This document shows, piece by piece, positions 23,014 to 36,836 of a DNA stretch of 64,000 nt (its first letter is position 1; each line of letters starts with the position of its first letter). The DNA comes from Epinephelus fuscoguttatus (lineage: Eukaryota > Chordata > Actinopteri > Perciformes > Serranidae). A program made the position numbers and the translations under genes. The notes below the pieces were generated by a model, which searched no databases, had not been told where the DNA came from, and worked only from the letters and a program-made list of their open reading frames with translations. Location of the stretch: contig NC_064753.1 in assembly GCF_011397635.1 (NCBI RefSeq), positions 36,499,822-36,563,821 on the forward strand, given 5' to 3'.

Positions 23014-26000
23014 ATGGACCTGCAGGTGGGTGACACAATCTTTGAACACTGAACACCACTAGATACACTGAGATGAGATGCATTTCATGATTGTGTATAT
23101 TGGTTGGTGTTAAATTTGTTAATTCATTCCCAAACGTCAGGATTCTCGGGTTAAGGGGGGCGTGCTGATTGTCCACCAGATCCATGATGGAAAGCACCAG
23201 TATGAAGTGGAGAATGTGGTGAAGTACAAAAAAGAGATTGGAGAAAAGATGTTCGTCAGGTATGAATCAGATACACTGTTCCACAGATGCTTTATTTTTG
23301 ACTAATATAACCAAACTTTTTTTTTCAGAGTCTCTCACCAAACCTCTATTTATTGTATCATACTATTTTAAGAATAAATACAAATAAGAGGTATTTTATT
23401 TGTGTGGCACATTTCAAGCACTGACCACAAAGTGTTTCACTTTGTAAATGTAAAGTAGAAATGCATTAACAAATGAACAAATAGTAAGATATATTACAGA
23501 CGCCATGAGAATGAAGGCATTAAAAGCTTTAACAAAATGTGATTTTTGACAAAAGGCATTGAAAGAACATTAAGCAAAAATAAATGAGGTGCAATTTTTT
23601 ACATGTAAAGTTTATAAAAACCTGTTAATAAAGTTTAAAGCTTTTTTCTTTCAGGAGAGGAGACAAACTGATGCAGATTAACAACATGGACCTGCAGGAC
23701 ATCCCACCTGAGGAGTTTGCACAACTGTTAGCTAAAGATAATCCAATGCTGGTGAGTTCATGTCCTCCACATTGAACACACAAAAGGTAGAGTTTATATT
23801 TCAGATGCGATAATCACAGCATCTCCAGGACATATTGTTGCATGAGGCTCCCCTAGACACACGTGGGGGCAAAAGTATTCAGTGTTGAGTCTTTTTGCAT
23901 AGTAATTGTGCCTGTTTTGTTTTAATCCTGTATGGAATTAGGATGAAAATAAAACTTTAGGCGAACTTTGCTGACATGTCATTAACTGTTTATATTTAAA
24001 TTATTCTAAAACTAGTCCATACCTATTGAGTGCACAGTTGCCCACGTACAGTTTCACATGGTGTGTGTTTGGGATACAGGTCATAGGAAATTACAGATTA
24101 AATAGTCAACTGAACCCATTAAGAAGAGCAATGTATTCAGACAGAGTTTTTGTGAATTTGATAGTATGATTCCTTTATTGAAAGTACAGTAGTACCATTG
24201 CTAATAGTGGGATAGTTAGTGGGCTAAAACTGTACATTAGTAGTTGAGGTAGAACGTTGAAAGGCAGATAGTTAAAGTGTTTATATGTTGTATTGACTTA
24301 AAAGTGGGGCACATTGGTAGTTCACATGGGAAAGGTGCAGCTAGCTCTTGTTGCAGCAGCATACCATACCATGACTTAGTCATACCAAAAATTAGAAAAA
24401 AACAAAACGTTCCGCCACAGGGGGAGCCACAGCGATCGGTCGCATTTTAGCCATTTTTAAGCATTTTTCTGTTGTTATAGCGCCACCCAGTTGCCAATTA
24501 GAGTTAAATTTCTCCAGTCACCTTGAGGCGTCCTGTCCTACATATCTACCAAGTTTAGTAAAAATCGATATGGCGGTTAGGCCTAGATAAGAAATTAGCT
24601 CTCTAGCGCCCCCATTTTGTTTGATGGGGTCAATAATGGAGGGGTCCCCTCAGATTATGTGTGGTCATATGCCTACAAAGTTGCGTGGTGATGGGTGAAA
24701 CCCTTGAGATGTTATACACCTTTATGTGATGAGCCACGCCCTCTGCAATATTCATTGCCTTATAGAAGCTCAGTTTTAGTAAGTTTTCCAACTTTTGCCA
24801 AGAGGGAACTTTAGATATTGGTCCCTAGATTATGTTCACCCAGTTTCATGTAGATTGGTCAAACTTCCTAGGAAGAGATCGATTTGAAGTGTTTTTCAAA
24901 AAATTCAGAAAATCTATATAACCGGAAGTTATGGGTTCTTGAGGCAAATTTGTTCCTCATGAGGAGAGGCATCTCTGTGCAAAGTTTCATGTCTCTACGA
25001 CATACGGGGCATGAGATATGCCCATTCAAAGTTCGCAATTTCAATCGGTTGCTATATTGCCCCCCTTTGGCCAACTGATTGCTTCATTCGCATCCTCCCA
25101 TGACCCTCTACCACTCTGCCAAATTTCACATGTATTGACCAAGTCAGTGAGGAGAAAAACGTGGAACAGACACACACACACACCCACAGAAAGAGTTTTC
25201 GTCATTATATAGTAAGATCTGACCCATAACGCTGTCTTTATATTAAGGGATAATTTGGATTGTTTAAAGTGAGGCTGTATGAGGTACTCACCCATAGTCA
25301 GTGTATTACATACAGTAGAGGTCTGTCAGCATGCCCCCAGTTTGAGGAAGCAGACAGGAGTACCAACATGGAAGCTAATGTACTGCAGCAGCAAAACAGA
25401 AATCATGTTCACAGAGTTCATGTGTAGAATATATTTAGAACATTTTCACCATTTTACCTTACTGCCTTTATTTTCAGTGGGGAAATGAATACGTTGTCTA
25501 AGCTCTGTTCAAAGTCAGACAAACAGTAATTTAACACCACTGAACACAGGAGCTGCTGGTCTACCGCTGCCCTGATCAGTTAGTTTGTGTTATTGTGTGA
25601 CTTTGGTGTTCAAGGGAGTTAGATCAGATTCTCCAGTTTCACATAATAACACAAACTAACTGATCGAGGCAGTGGTAGACCCGCTGCTCGCGTGTTCAGC
25701 AAGCCAAAATGACTGTTTTTGTCAGTGGAGTCTTGTGGCTTTGACAAGAGGAACTGGAGCTATCTATCGGCACTCTCCAAACTGGGAGAGTGCCGATTAT
25801 GTAAAAGTACTTCATATAATGCCACTTCAAATTATCTGGACTGTCCCTTTAAATTACATTGTGTTGGCACTAGAAATAGGTCAACATTGGTCAACTTTAC
25901 CAGTAGCTGTGTATTAAGGTGTTTCTCACAGCCAATAAGACAGATACACACACAGACACACCCAAACACCCACACACACCCAAGTGTCAGACATAAAGAC

Positions 26001-28025
26001 AGACAGATGCTCAATGCTCACATCCACCTCTATCTCCTCCTTCTGGTTTCAAGACGGTGCACAAGGCCAGCAGGAAGCAGGAACACACTGAGCAGTCCTT
26101 CCCCGCTGAAGACACTTTGTATCCCTTCAACAAGGAGTCAGCAACATTCAGTTTCAGCATGGAGATGAGGAGGGAGGAAGACCTGGAGGAGAACGGTGTG
26201 GGGCAGGAGAAAGAAGGGAAGGAGGATGGTGATATATTGGAGGACGTTTGCTCTGCTGGAAACAATGTGGAGAATGGGGAGAATGGGGAAAGGGGGGATC
26301 TGCTCATCATTTCCATGAAGAAAACTAGTATCTCTGTGGTGAGAGGGAGGGGCTGCGATGCTGGGAGCCCATGTCAGGAATGTCACGGGGCAGGATGTAC
26401 CTTTAATGACGTTGTGGTGGTGGCAGAATCCAGCAAGGTGGTGCTTGGTGAGTAAGTTGGGTTTTAGTCCCCTGTCTTGTCTTTTCTTCTGATACTGCAT
26501 GCTTACAACAGTAGTTAGATAGATGCATAATTTCATATTCTCGTGTGTTAGAAATAAATATAAAGATCACAAACAGGGACAGAACAGTCATAGACTTATT
26601 TGCACCGTTGTCCCTGGTGTTTCGCACAGTCAGAGATGATCATCATTCAATATCTGACATCAAGAAATATTAAAAAAAAAAGAGCTAAAGAAGCAGAAAA
26701 CTGAATTACATGGACAAACAAAGCGGACAAGGTAAAATGTATCAAAGAGCAGAGGTGGAGGAAGTATTAAGAAGTTTTACTTAAAGGGACCAAATACAAC
26801 ATAACACTTTTTTAAAAGTAAAACTAGTAAAGTATAAATGTATTTAATGTATCTACAGTAAAAAATATTAATTTTTTAGCACATGAAAAGTTGACCTCTT
26901 GGCACAACATGTTTTAGGCATTAAGAAAACAATCAAGAGTTACGTTTTTGCATTGTTTGATTAATTTGTTTAATTCTGATCAGAGAGCAAAGTTACAGAT
27001 CGCTAATGTGCGATGCAACTCCCTATTTTTGGGTTAAAACCTAAACATGTACACACAAGTGTGAGAGAGGAATCGATCACCGCTGTTCCTTTTTTTTCCT
27101 GCAAAGGGGGAGAGTGGTTTAAAAACTGGATGATCATTGTTTGATTGTTCCCTGTGTCGGTTTCAGTTCCAAGAGGAGATGACAGTTTCAAACAGCTAAA
27201 GTCGTTGAAAGCTCCAGTCGAACATGTTGTGTCTCACCATTACCTCAAAGGTCTCTGTTCGCATAAGACCATCTTTTCTTCACCGAACCCAGGTTTGTCA
27301 TTCAGAGCAGCAATGTGCCACCTGCTTATCACAGGAATAATTTACAGAAATACTTAATGAGTTTTTAATTTAACTTTTCAGTCGTGAAATTCCTTTTGTT
27401 TGTTTCTTCTGTGCTCAGCGGACATGACCATCTACTACTACAAGTCAACCGGTAACTCTTACAGAGGACTGCCAGTGGTCCTAAACATCAGCCAGTCCAA
27501 CTGCTTCCTCAGGTGCTGCAAGGAAGACGGCCGGGTGTTTCTACAAGTGGAGGTAATAACTGTGACTAAGTGATTGAGTTCAGGTTCACATAAGCCCTGT
27601 TTCCACCAAACACTTTCGGTATGGTACCTTTGGAACCAAAAGTAACCCTTCAGACATGGTATCTGGACCCATAGTATTTCCACTGCAAACAATTCTCTTA
27701 AATGTGGGCGGGGTCGTTGTCACTCACTGCTCTGTCCAGCACTCACTGTATTGCCTCATTACCACCTCTCTGTGACACAAACAGAAGTCTGCACCTCGTT
27801 TATCATCCACAACAGGATTGCACGCTGACATTTTCTGAACAAATTAGGACAGGCTGCAGTGAGAGTCTCTCCATGGGATATTCAAAAATAGCAGGCTTGT
27901 GCATTTAGTCCTTCTCAGACAAGCTCAGGGGTTTAGTGTTGCCGAAGCCCACAGGAACAACACTCCATGATGCTTTTTTCTCTGAGTTAAGATTGGGACA
28001 TATGCCGTCCTGGTCAAAATTTTAT

Positions 28026-28097
<72 letters not shown>

Positions 28098-31000
28098 TTG
28101 AAGATCCACTCATTACTAAAAGTGAACGTCATATAAAAACTAAAGTAATGCTCAAAGTTGTCACAGTGAAATTTAAGGTGTGTTGATGGATCCATGTCAT
28201 CAACTCATGCATTGAGCAACATTACAAGCTAACGTTCCACCTTAAAAGTTGCCGGCAGTCGGCCCAGTGAATTAAGTTATTTTTTTTCCTATTACAGCTG
28301 CTGCAAGAGGCAGCAAAACATCCTTTTATTTTATAGTTATAATTTACTAATGTAAAACTTGCCACAGTATGAACAGTGGTTACAAAACCAGCCACAACTC
28401 AGCCCTGAGCAGAGTGACCATCCTCTATTGACCAATCAACAGACTGCAGTGTCTCTAGCTCCACCTTTTAGTACCAGATTTGTGTGCTAGGTACCCCAAC
28501 AGAGGGGTGATCAAAAATGGGGACAGTACGAAACAGTTCCATTCATACCATCCACAACTTCTCACAATGGAAACAGAAAAAAAGCGTACTGAACTGAACT
28601 GAACGGTACTGTACTGCTCGGTGGAAACTCAGTGCTTAATTTGTAAAATTAGAAGTAGGGGAACACTTTGGGCCTCTGAGAGAGCAGTGTTCCCCCACTC
28701 CCAAATGTGGGGGAACACTTTTTTAAGTGGCACCCGAGCCGCCTCACTGCGCGACTCCGAATGGAATGGTTGTGACATCTATTGTTGTCACCGTACCAAA
28801 ATTGGGACCCACGGTACGATACCGGTGAAAGTATCACGGTTCTGAGTAGTATCATGATACCACAGCAAAAATGAGGCAGATGTGCCTTTTGTCATTTATA
28901 AAAAGATAAATCACTTTTCTATAATACATCAATGATATTTCAATGGAATAAATTAATTATTGACTTATTCATATTTCAAAAAAAAAAAATCAACCAGCCA
29001 CCCTCCTCCCCTGACAAGTAAAGAACAGTCCCTTCATAAGTAACAAACAGTCCCTAAAGTGCAGTGAGGTTTGTGGACCGTTACCTGCCACAAAGAGAAA
29101 TGTGAACGGCTCATTTCTCCTCTGACACGGCACATACCTGTGTGCCGCCATGGCTCAGTTGTCCGGGTACTACTGGGCAGTCATGACACCAAGAAGAGGA
29201 AATTACTGGACCTGGAGTCAGACTCGCCGGTAAGCCGTTACGTTGCGGCGCAGAGCACTATGAGCCTCCGCCGTATTTGACTGCTGTATCCTGTCTGTGA
29301 CCCCCGTTCAACCCACAACCGGCAGGATTTGATTTTCCTTTCTGCTGCTGGTTGAAATCTGGACTCGCACTGCGTGCTGACTGATTTAATTTGTGCGTAC
29401 AAAGCTATTTTTAGTCGCAAATGCGAGTAAAATGCTCGCACATAGAGCTCTGTGGAAAACAAATCACTGCCGACAAGTAAAAATAAATAAATAATAACTT
29501 TCACTGCTCAAAGATACTCACATCTGGAAAACAAACCACTACAGCAGCATATTGAGTGCCAGGTGGCCGGTGCGTGCCATTATTGAGCAGCGCGCACCAG
29601 GACGGCGCATGGACACTCACCGTCTTGCGATTGGACTTTGAACTATCATATGTAGGCTACTGTGGAGTTTCAGTACCACGGTCTACCATTACCAGTATAC
29701 CCTGCAACACTAGTGACATCAGCCAATACTGTATGTAGTTTTTAGAAGTGAAAAGTTCTAGACCCTCTAATGCAAATTAGTTCCGGAACGCACCAGGGCC
29801 TTTTCTGAAAAGATCCTGGTACGCGTTCCAGTACGTTCTGGCTCAAATTAAGCACTGCTGGAAACTCAAACTGGCTTTTACTCTAGAGTAACAAGCAGGG
29901 TGACACTTTTGGCTTTCCTGAAATACATAACAACTATTATGTTCCCAAGAGGATGAATCCTACTGACTCTGGTGATCATCTGACCTTTTAATCTTGTGCC
30001 ACCACAAGGTTAACATTTGTGATTGTTAGTGAAATGCCTCAACAACGAGTTACACATGCCCCCCACAGGATGAAGTTTTTGATATGTTTACCTGATGATG
30101 GTACGCACTACAAAGGTCAAGAGTTCACCACAGTCATTAGGAGTCATCATCTTGGAACCACGAATGTATTAACAAAACAATCCACCTTGTATATGTTGAG
30201 ATATTTCACTGGATAAGTTAAAAATTTGACCAGTTATGGTTTTACTGAAAAGTCGGGGGACCACCAAGGTCAGTAGGATACATCCTCATGGCACCATGAG
30301 TGTCCTTTAATTGCAAATCCATCTGAAAGTTGTGGAGATACTTTGGTCTGGACTGAAGCTGGCAAATGTTCAGGTCATGAGTCATGCAGCTAGAAAGGCT
30401 AACAAACACTTGGACTCAAACAATGACTCAGACAGGGGAACTTAATTCAGACACAATTTTAATCACTTAAAAGACTCAATCTCCTAACCCTAAAACTCTT
30501 TGCTGGCCGGAGAGCACCAACAGAACACACTTAGGCCATTATACATTTAGTAGGTCTACTTACATGAAGGTCAGCAACACTTATTCTGCTGTAGTTTGTC
30601 AATGAATCTACAGTATCTGCTGAAAAACAGCAGCAAAGAAACAAAGAGGGAAGTTGTTACTGTCAGTTCAACGAGTCACGAGTTTCACTCACTGGAAGGC
30701 AGCAAACTTGAAATAGATAAACTTCCCCATGTTTGCATTCTTAAGGGTCACAAAATGTCACAGCCCTCAACTCATTTAGTGTAGTGTGCTTTTTGATTCT
30801 TGTTCACCAGCATGTCTCTGTCAAGGCTCTCCACATGCCCTCACAAATTAGGATCTGCATAGAAATCAAAGTCCAAAGTGTAGGATTGGGAACTTGACCT
30901 GGGACCAGTTATTGTCAGAGAATAGGTTGATAATGTTGACTGTGATACTTGTGAGCAAAGCAATCATCTCACTGCCAGGATGTTGAACAACCACCTTTGC

Positions 31001-31244
31001 TCTCTCTGATGGATATCTATGTTTGTTGTAGACTTGCGAGAAGAGCAGGCTGAAGAAGATCTCCAAGAGCGACGAGAACGCCCTGTCCTTTGTCTTTTTC
31101 ATGAAGGGGTCGCCTCGGCGGAAGTTTGAGTCAGCACTGCACGGCGGCTGGTTCATCCAAATCGACAACGCCGACGCAGTGAAAATGGCAGAACTGGAGG
31201 GAGGGGCGGAAGATGAAGCGTTCCTCTTCATCATTCGAAAATGA
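23014..31244 (+). CDS. il1fma: PDZ domain-IL-1 family cytokine fusion (teleost novel IL-1 family member)
   Basis: Seven coding exons: 23014-23025, 23141-23259, 23655-23751, 26054-26447, 27167-27292, 27419-27552, 31032-31244; all GT/AG and in phase, 364 residues. Exons 1-3 (residues 1-76) encode a PDZ core: G-G-V-L-I-V-H, then R-R-G-D-K-L-M-Q-I-N-N, and a final helix P-E-E-F-A-Q-L-L. Exon 4 (77-207) is a Glu/Gly/Asn-rich acidic linker followed by I-I-S-M-K-K and a Cys-rich C-x-x-C-x-G-x-G patch at 183-190. Exons 5-7 encode a beta-trefoil; exon 7 carries the IL-1 family signature region F-E-S-A-L-H-G-G-W-F-I-Q at 326-337 and ends F-L-F-I-I-R-K-stop. No signal peptide is seen, as usual for IL-1 cytokines. 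It corresponds to the fish-specific nIL-1Fm group, whose trout C-terminal domain was reported to antagonise IL-1beta; the symbol is a best guess. Exon 1 is the least certain part. Confidence 0.85.
24361..25217 (-). mobile_element. Helitron-like element H, copy 1 (intron 3)
   Basis: Reads on the minus strand from TCTTACTATATAATGACG at 25217. The base before the TC is A, as expected for Helitron insertion. It is homologous to 59927-60587 over most of its length. The shared far end is taccataccatgacttagtc at 24361. No replicase or helicase frame is visible. The Helitron assignment rests on the 5' TC terminus, the AT target and the lack of TIRs. Confidence 0.4.
25247..25848. mobile_element. TTAA-flanked MITE (intron 3)
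   Basis: TTAA at 25243-25246 and 25849-25852. The inverted ends contain gggataatttgga and tctggactgtccc. Its left part is related to the left end of the THAP-bearing element at 7180-9021. Confidence 0.6.
27596..28629. mobile_element. DNA transposon with gtttccacc ends (intron 6)
   Basis: Left end cataagccctgtttccacca and right end tgctcggtggaaactc are inverted copies with the gtacggtac-type inner block seen in fish hAT-like elements. It contains an (AT)n array at 28026-28092. A second element (28630-29857) is inserted at its right edge. Confidence 0.5.
28026..28092. repeat. (TA)n microsatellite
   Basis: About 65 bp of alternating TA; it creates meaningless Tyr-Ile frames on both strands. 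Confidence 0.9.
28630..29857. mobile_element. hAT-like element with agtgcttaattt ends (intron 6)
   Basis: Inverted termini cagtgcttaatttg and caaattaagcactg are exact over 14 bp. A TGGAAACT duplication flanks it (28622-28629 and 29859-29866, one base offset on the right). No transposase frame is intact. It carries a goose-foot of inverted blocks such as gggggaacact near 28690-28720. Confidence 0.65.
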
Positions 31245-31481
31245 TGAAGAGTCACTTTCCTCTGACACGTCCTCAGTTCTCAGTCAAGTTTAACATTTAA
31301 AATTCACTGGTGAATTTTATTTGTGACTTGACATTAAACAAAAGAAAAACACGAGAGGATTTCTTCTGTTTTGTTGCCACCTGGTCCGGTGACGGAAACA
31401 CACGTCACTGTGTCGAATTCTGCTATTGCAGAAGTGCGTAGATATGTATCATACAATGATATCTAATTAAAAACATATATG

Positions 31482-31508
31482 TGTGCGTGTGTGTGTGTGT
31501 GTGTGTGT
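31482..31508. repeat. (GT)n microsatellite in the 3' UTR of the PDZ-IL-1 gene
   Basis: Lies between the stop codon (31242-31244) and the AATAAA at 31607, so it is probably transcribed. Confidence 0.8.
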
Positions 31509-31606
31509 TTAAGAATGTAATCAATTTTGTTTAAAGTGGCCTTTCAAGCTGATGTTGTGTGTTTTTAAAGCATTATCATTTTGCATTTAAGGAATGTTAC
31601 TTTCAA

Positions 31607-31612
31607 AATAAA
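31607..31612 (+). terminator. poly(A) signal AATAAA of the PDZ-IL-1 gene
   Basis: Canonical hexamer about 360 bp after the stop codon, followed by a T/G-rich stretch (gttgatgtgatag). A reasonable 3' end for the transcript. Confidence 0.55.
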
Positions 31613-32180
31613 GTTGATGTGATAGTCACATTATTTACTCTACTTTCTGATATATTTAATCAAGAGATGTTGTATTACATAAAGACATGAAATTAATGTA
31701 ACAACACAGGCACACTGGTTTTAATGTTAAATGTTCTGGTTTTAAAGTTAAATGTTCATGTATTCTGTATGAAGATGATATTTGGAAAATCCTTTTCAAT
31801 AACAATTTCAAGATGTACTGGATATTTTATTATAATATCAGTGTGTATTCCTCTTCTATGAGCACACTGTGATCTTAGGTATTGGTTAACTGTGTATTTT
31901 GTGTATGTGAAAGTGTTGAATCACATTCTCAGCACAGAGTTTAAAGCCTTTGGAAACACAGCTTGAAATAGTAAAAATGCATATATTATATCAAAGTCGA
32001 GTGTCTCATTAATCATCCACAAAAGTCTGAGTGAAAATAACCCTTCATAACTATTAGAAAACCTGGTTTAAAAACAGCTCATTTTGCTGTTTAGACCACT
32101 TGCCAGGACAGAGTGGGCGTGGCAGATAACGCTTTGATTGACAGCTCCCTCGTTTTGATTGACATCTCCCTGGCTCAGCA

Positions 32181-32290
32181 ATGGCTGCACATTTAATCCA
32201 GCCGTACATGTTTGAGCCCTCTGATGATTCAGAGGACAAAGCAGAAGCCCTGCCAGCTGAAAATGATTCCTTTCAGGTGGTCACTGAATG
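32181..32290 (+). pseudogene. isolated exon, P2X7 C-terminal-domain-like repeat gene
   Basis: ATG opens a 36-codon frame (M-A-A-H-L-I-Q-P-Y-M-F-E-P…S-D-D-S-E-D) that runs into a good donor (G|gtaagt). From recollection, this N-terminal sequence precedes a P2X7-type zinc-binding domain in a multicopy fish gene family. The expected downstream exon (W-C-x-C-G-x-C) is not found here. A GC-rich stretch at 32650-32840 with a cctgcag acceptor could add a short Cys-containing tail but does not match the domain. Probably a fragment. Confidence 0.4.
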
Positions 32291-33712
32291 GTAAGTTTCA
32301 AAATGTTTTGTGATTCATATTAATGTTACTTCGTAGAATAGTTAGCATAACTTTTACATGCAATGTCAGCTGAGATGAATGACAGCGGGAGGCTGGCGCT
32401 TTGCCTTTCTTCGTTGAGATACGTTTTCATTGAAAACATAAATCTGCTCCATTTTTCTGATAAGAGAGGAGAGAGGCTGGTGCCAGCCGGACGTCTATCT
32501 GGCGTTGTGTGGAAGTATTTGCCCGCCGCGAATAATGTTCCCCTCTGGCTAAAATTGTGTTGTTTCCCACAGCATCACCTCTGCGATTGGGGATATGTTT
32601 ATGCGTAGCAAAGCTGACTGCTTAGGGTTGGGGTTAGGGGTGAGGAAGGGTGCACATTACGTCCCCTCCCCGCGAGCCGACACCGGCACCGGGCCCGGGG
32701 GGCAAGCCCGGCTGCTCACAAGCTGCCTCTTCCTGCAGCTCCACGAGCTGCAAAGGCTCGAATTGTCCGGGCTCTGGAGCCGGTCAACCTGATTCAAGTG
32801 CTGCTGGGAGCCTGCCAGAGGCAGTTTACGTTTAGCCAGTTTACGATCTGTATTTTCTAAACATCAGACTAGAAAGCTGTTTCTCAGACTCCACTAAACA
32901 ATAAAATAATTTTAAGTAACACTGCTGTCCTGAGCTCTGGTTAGCTAATCGCAAAAGGCTATGTAGAGACGAGTTGGCTCAGACTCAAAGAGGCAGATTT
33001 AGCTGGAGCAGAAAGGTTTTGTTGCGCTGCCACTGGGGGGCGGGATGAGACAACTGACGGATGATTTATGATTGGTTTGGAATTTATTGCGTGATAAATC
33101 TCAGAGATAACCACAGCCAAATCAAACCCGATTTCAAGAATGTACAAACATTTAAAAGACAGATATGTCGAATTTGGATGAAAACTGATTTCTAATTGTT
33201 TTTACATGTTTAATATTATGTACATAAGACCCTAAATTACATATTGTAGTTAGAAGGCTATTGTGGATTTGGGTTTCCAGAGGCTTTAAAAAAAATTTAA
33301 TTTCAGTGATAGACATGAGACGTACATTTTCAATAAACTTAATATCTTAAAATGAGTAAAAGCATCAAACAATTCATTTCAAAAAAAGTTTAAACATTAA
33401 AGCCTTTTATAGAATATTAATTATTAAAAAGTAATCTGGACAAACACAGTTATTTTTCTTTTGATTAACTGTCCTGAATTTTCGCTGCAAGACACTAAAA
33501 ACAATCTGAGTATCAACATCACGACAATAAGAGACATGGTTTTGAATTATACAAATACAAAGGTCTGCAAATCAAGAAACACAATCTTCTGAAACGACCT
33601 GCACTGGAAACTAAAACAACTGAATAAATGTAAATTCTGTACTTTAACTGTTCTTTTTCAACAGGCTACATCTATTCTCAAAATGCAAAAATGTTATTCC
33701 TGTGGTCTAAGA

Positions 33713-34043
33713 CAGCAGTTTCCAACTGATTGGTTGTGGTCCAAAAGTGGGTTGCAGGTCCATTCTGAATGAACCGCAAGTGACTCACAAATGTGTGAAA
33801 TTTGTGAAAAACACACTTTACTTTGATGTACAGTGAATTTCCCGCACAGAGCTTTTATTTTGAAGTGCTGTTTCCTGCAGTAGAGTGAGTGAATAATGGA
33901 CAGCTACTTGACAGAGACAGCAAACTAGCTGGATGACATGGCCAAATGCAAGTATGACACTGGATATATAACACTGCATGGACCTTGAACTGTTGACTCA
34001 AGAGAGATCTGGACCCCGTAGCTGGACCAATTGGGAGCCACTG
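33713..34043. mobile_element. hAT MITE with exact 8-bp TSD
   Basis: Ends cagcagtttccaactgattg and aattgggagccactg; flanked by GTCTAAGA at 33705-33712 and 34044-34051. Same family as 46309-46545 inside ace2. No coding sequence. Confidence 0.75.
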
Positions 34044-34439
34044 GTCTAAGACAGTCCCAAAGTATTAGTACAGATGAACAACTCTCTCTCTCAAACCCTA
34101 AACTCAAATTTGTGATGTCATACGGTAAAAGTCTTGAGTTTCTTCACAGATGATGACTTGGGAAAGATGTTACAGATGACACTGAGAGCAGCCAGGGGGA
34201 TGTTCTGAGTATATGGATTCATTTTCTGTTTCAGAGCTGAGAACACTACAACAGAATAAAACTAATTTGGGTATAAAAAAAGATCAGATGAATCAGTCTC
34301 CCATTCATTGTCTATGGAACAGCTCCAGACTTTATCACAAGTTTGAGACTTCCGGTTTCTGACTTACAGAAAGAGCAGCTGATGTTCACAAATACTGTTT
34401 GAATTTCCAAGGCCATGGAAATAACGTATTGGAATTCTT

Positions 34440-34700
34440 AATTTAGGTGGTATATTGCTGCTGCTCTCCTTGTCTTAGGCTCTCCTCGCATGCGTGTAGA
34501 GGGCGTAGATGTTTTGCTTTCCATGTATGCTGTGGAAGGGCAGAGAGGTCTCAGAACAGAGCCTCCAAATAACAAGGTGCAAATGGAAATAAAGTTTTCT
34601 TTGACTAAAGTGGTCCTGACTGAATTACAGACACAGACAACATGGTCGGCAGGAAGTTACCACAATTTCAACCTTCCTTTTTCAGAAAGCCTATCCTGAC
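34440..34700. repeat. diverged copy of the 10533-10845 repeat
   Basis: The block ggaaataaagttttctttga to gtcctgactgaa matches, inverted, positions near 10700-10745. Open frames here are incidental. Confidence 0.45.
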
Positions 34701-34851
34701 TAATCTTATCTGATTTTATCTGCTGACTGTTTTTATTGTTTTGTTCTGTTGCTCGATTTTACTGTTATTGTTGCTTTTATTGTTATTGTTGCCTTTGTAC
34801 TGTGCACTTTGAGATTTGTATTCAAATGTAAAGTGCGTTATAAATAAAATC

Positions 34852-34877
34852 TATTATTATTATTATTATTATTATTA
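34852..34877. repeat. (TTA)n microsatellite
   Basis: Perfect trinucleotide array. Confidence 0.85.
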
Positions 34878-35132
34878 CAATTACCCACTTACATTACTAT
34901 AATGTTTTAAAGTAAAACAACTTCACTTTGAGTGTAATTGCGTGTACAGGATGATACCATAACTGTGTTTTATAGTATGAAATGGTTAATTAATATATAT
35001 TGTATATATTACTGTATATTATTTAGTAATAATTTTTGCAAAATTTTAACACAGGTTTACTGCACCTAATATGAAACATCTTACAATAAAAATTTATTTA
35101 GAAAAAGAATTTCATTAAAATGATATATTAGT

Positions 35133-36825
35133 AAATAAATTTGATTTTAAATGGAATTCATCTGAAATTAAGTATCTGGGGATTCCAATACCTAAAGATC
35201 TATCCAAGATCTATGAAAGCAACTATGGTCCCATAAATAAAAACATCAAGTCAGATATTGACAGATGGTCTCAGCTGCCTTTAGATATGCACAATAGGAT
35301 AGAAACAATAAAAATGAACCTACTTCCTCGACTCTTATATCTTTTTCAATCCCTGCCAGTAATGGTTACACCAGTGCAATTTAACGAATGGGATAAGTGG
35401 ATCTCAAGATTCATATGGGCGGGTAGAAGGCCAAGGATTCAATTCAAAACATTGCAACTCTCTAAAGAGAAAGGGGGTAGATCATTACCATGCTTAGCAG
35501 ACTACTATAAGGCAGCGCAATTAAGACCACTGGCTTGCTGCTGTAACCCAAATTATACAGCAAAATGGAAGGATTTGGAAACTTCACAATTAGATATACC
35601 GTTACAATCTATACTGGGTAGTAAAACACTGTATGAGCAGCATTCTAGTAGCCTTAATCAATGCTCTAGAGTTTGCCTTCAAATTTGGTTTAAGGAATGT
35701 AAATCACCATTACTTGAAAGACAGTCTAAACTGCTAAGATGGCTTGCTTTTGACCCCGAATTCAAACCCGCTAGGATTGACGGGAGGTTTAAACACTGGT
35801 ATAGAAGGGGAATCACTTCTTACTGCTCAATTTCATCGAAGGGAGAATTTGATAGTTTTCAGAAAATTTCGGATACATATGGGTTAGAAAAACTGGATTT
35901 TTTTTAGGTATCTTCAAACCAGGACTTATTTTAATGATGAGATAAAACCAACAGAGGAATGTGAGACTAACTTAATTGACATATTTATTGACATGTACAA
36001 AAATAAGGACAATAAGAAACTTGTTTCAACACTGTACTCCCATATTCGATCTAATAAGAAACACTCAACAGATAAGGTTAGATTAAAATGGGAGAAAGAA
36101 TCTGGAACTATCATCACAGAGGAAGAATGGTTGAATATGTGCTCTGTGCAGTCAACTTCCACTAGTTCTGGTCTTTGGAGAGATTTTTGCTGGCGGAATC
36201 TGGTCAGGTATTTCATAACTCCTAAGTTAAAAAGTGTGCAGACAGGGGAGACGGTCAGAGGTCTATGTTGGAGGAACTGTGGAGAACAGCTAGCAGACCA
36301 TTTTCATATATTTTGGTGCTGCCCAGCTATTCAGCCATACTGGCAAGAGATTATACGAGTAATACAAAATATTTTTGGTGACGAAATTTACTGCTCTTTC
36401 TCTACAATCTATTTGGGCAATATTGCACCCCATTTACTGATGCAAGACAAATATCTTTTAAAAATATTATTAGCAGCCAGCAAGAAAGCTGTAACCCGAA
36501 AATGGTTGCAGGCGACACCTCCAACAGAGACAGACTGGATAGACATTGTGACTAATATTCAAAATATGGAAAGGATGACCTTTTCGCTAAGTCTACGGAT
36601 GGATAAGTATTTGAAATACTGGGAAAAATGGATTATGTTTGTGACCACAAGAGATGATAACTGAGCCATTACTGTATGAACTGACTTGTATCTCCATCAG
36701 TATAATGTATGTATGAATGTGTAGGTGACCAAATGTTTGTTCTATGGTTTGTTTTTGTTTTCTATGCTGTATGTTGTGTTTGTTCTTTCTATAAAAATAA
36801 AGTACAAAAAAAAAAAAAAAAAAAA
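35133..36825 (+). mobile_element. 5'-truncated L1-clade LINE with poly(A) tail and TSD
   Basis: Flanked by an 11-bp duplication GATATATTAGT (35122-35132 and 36826-36836) and ending in AATAAAGTAC plus about 20 A. It encodes the C-terminal part of the L1 ORF2 protein: the Y-L-G-I block after the reverse transcriptase, K-x-N-L-L-P-R-L-L-Y-L-F near the start, and C-W-R-N-C-G…H-I-F-W-C-C-P, the Cys-rich segment, near the end. The first frame runs unbroken from the element's left edge to a stop at 35905-35907; the second frame resumes after a run of eight T at about 35898, a single frameshift. Because it is truncated it lacks endonuclease and polymerase domains and cannot move by itself. Confidence 0.85.
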
Positions 36826-36836
36826 GATATATTAGT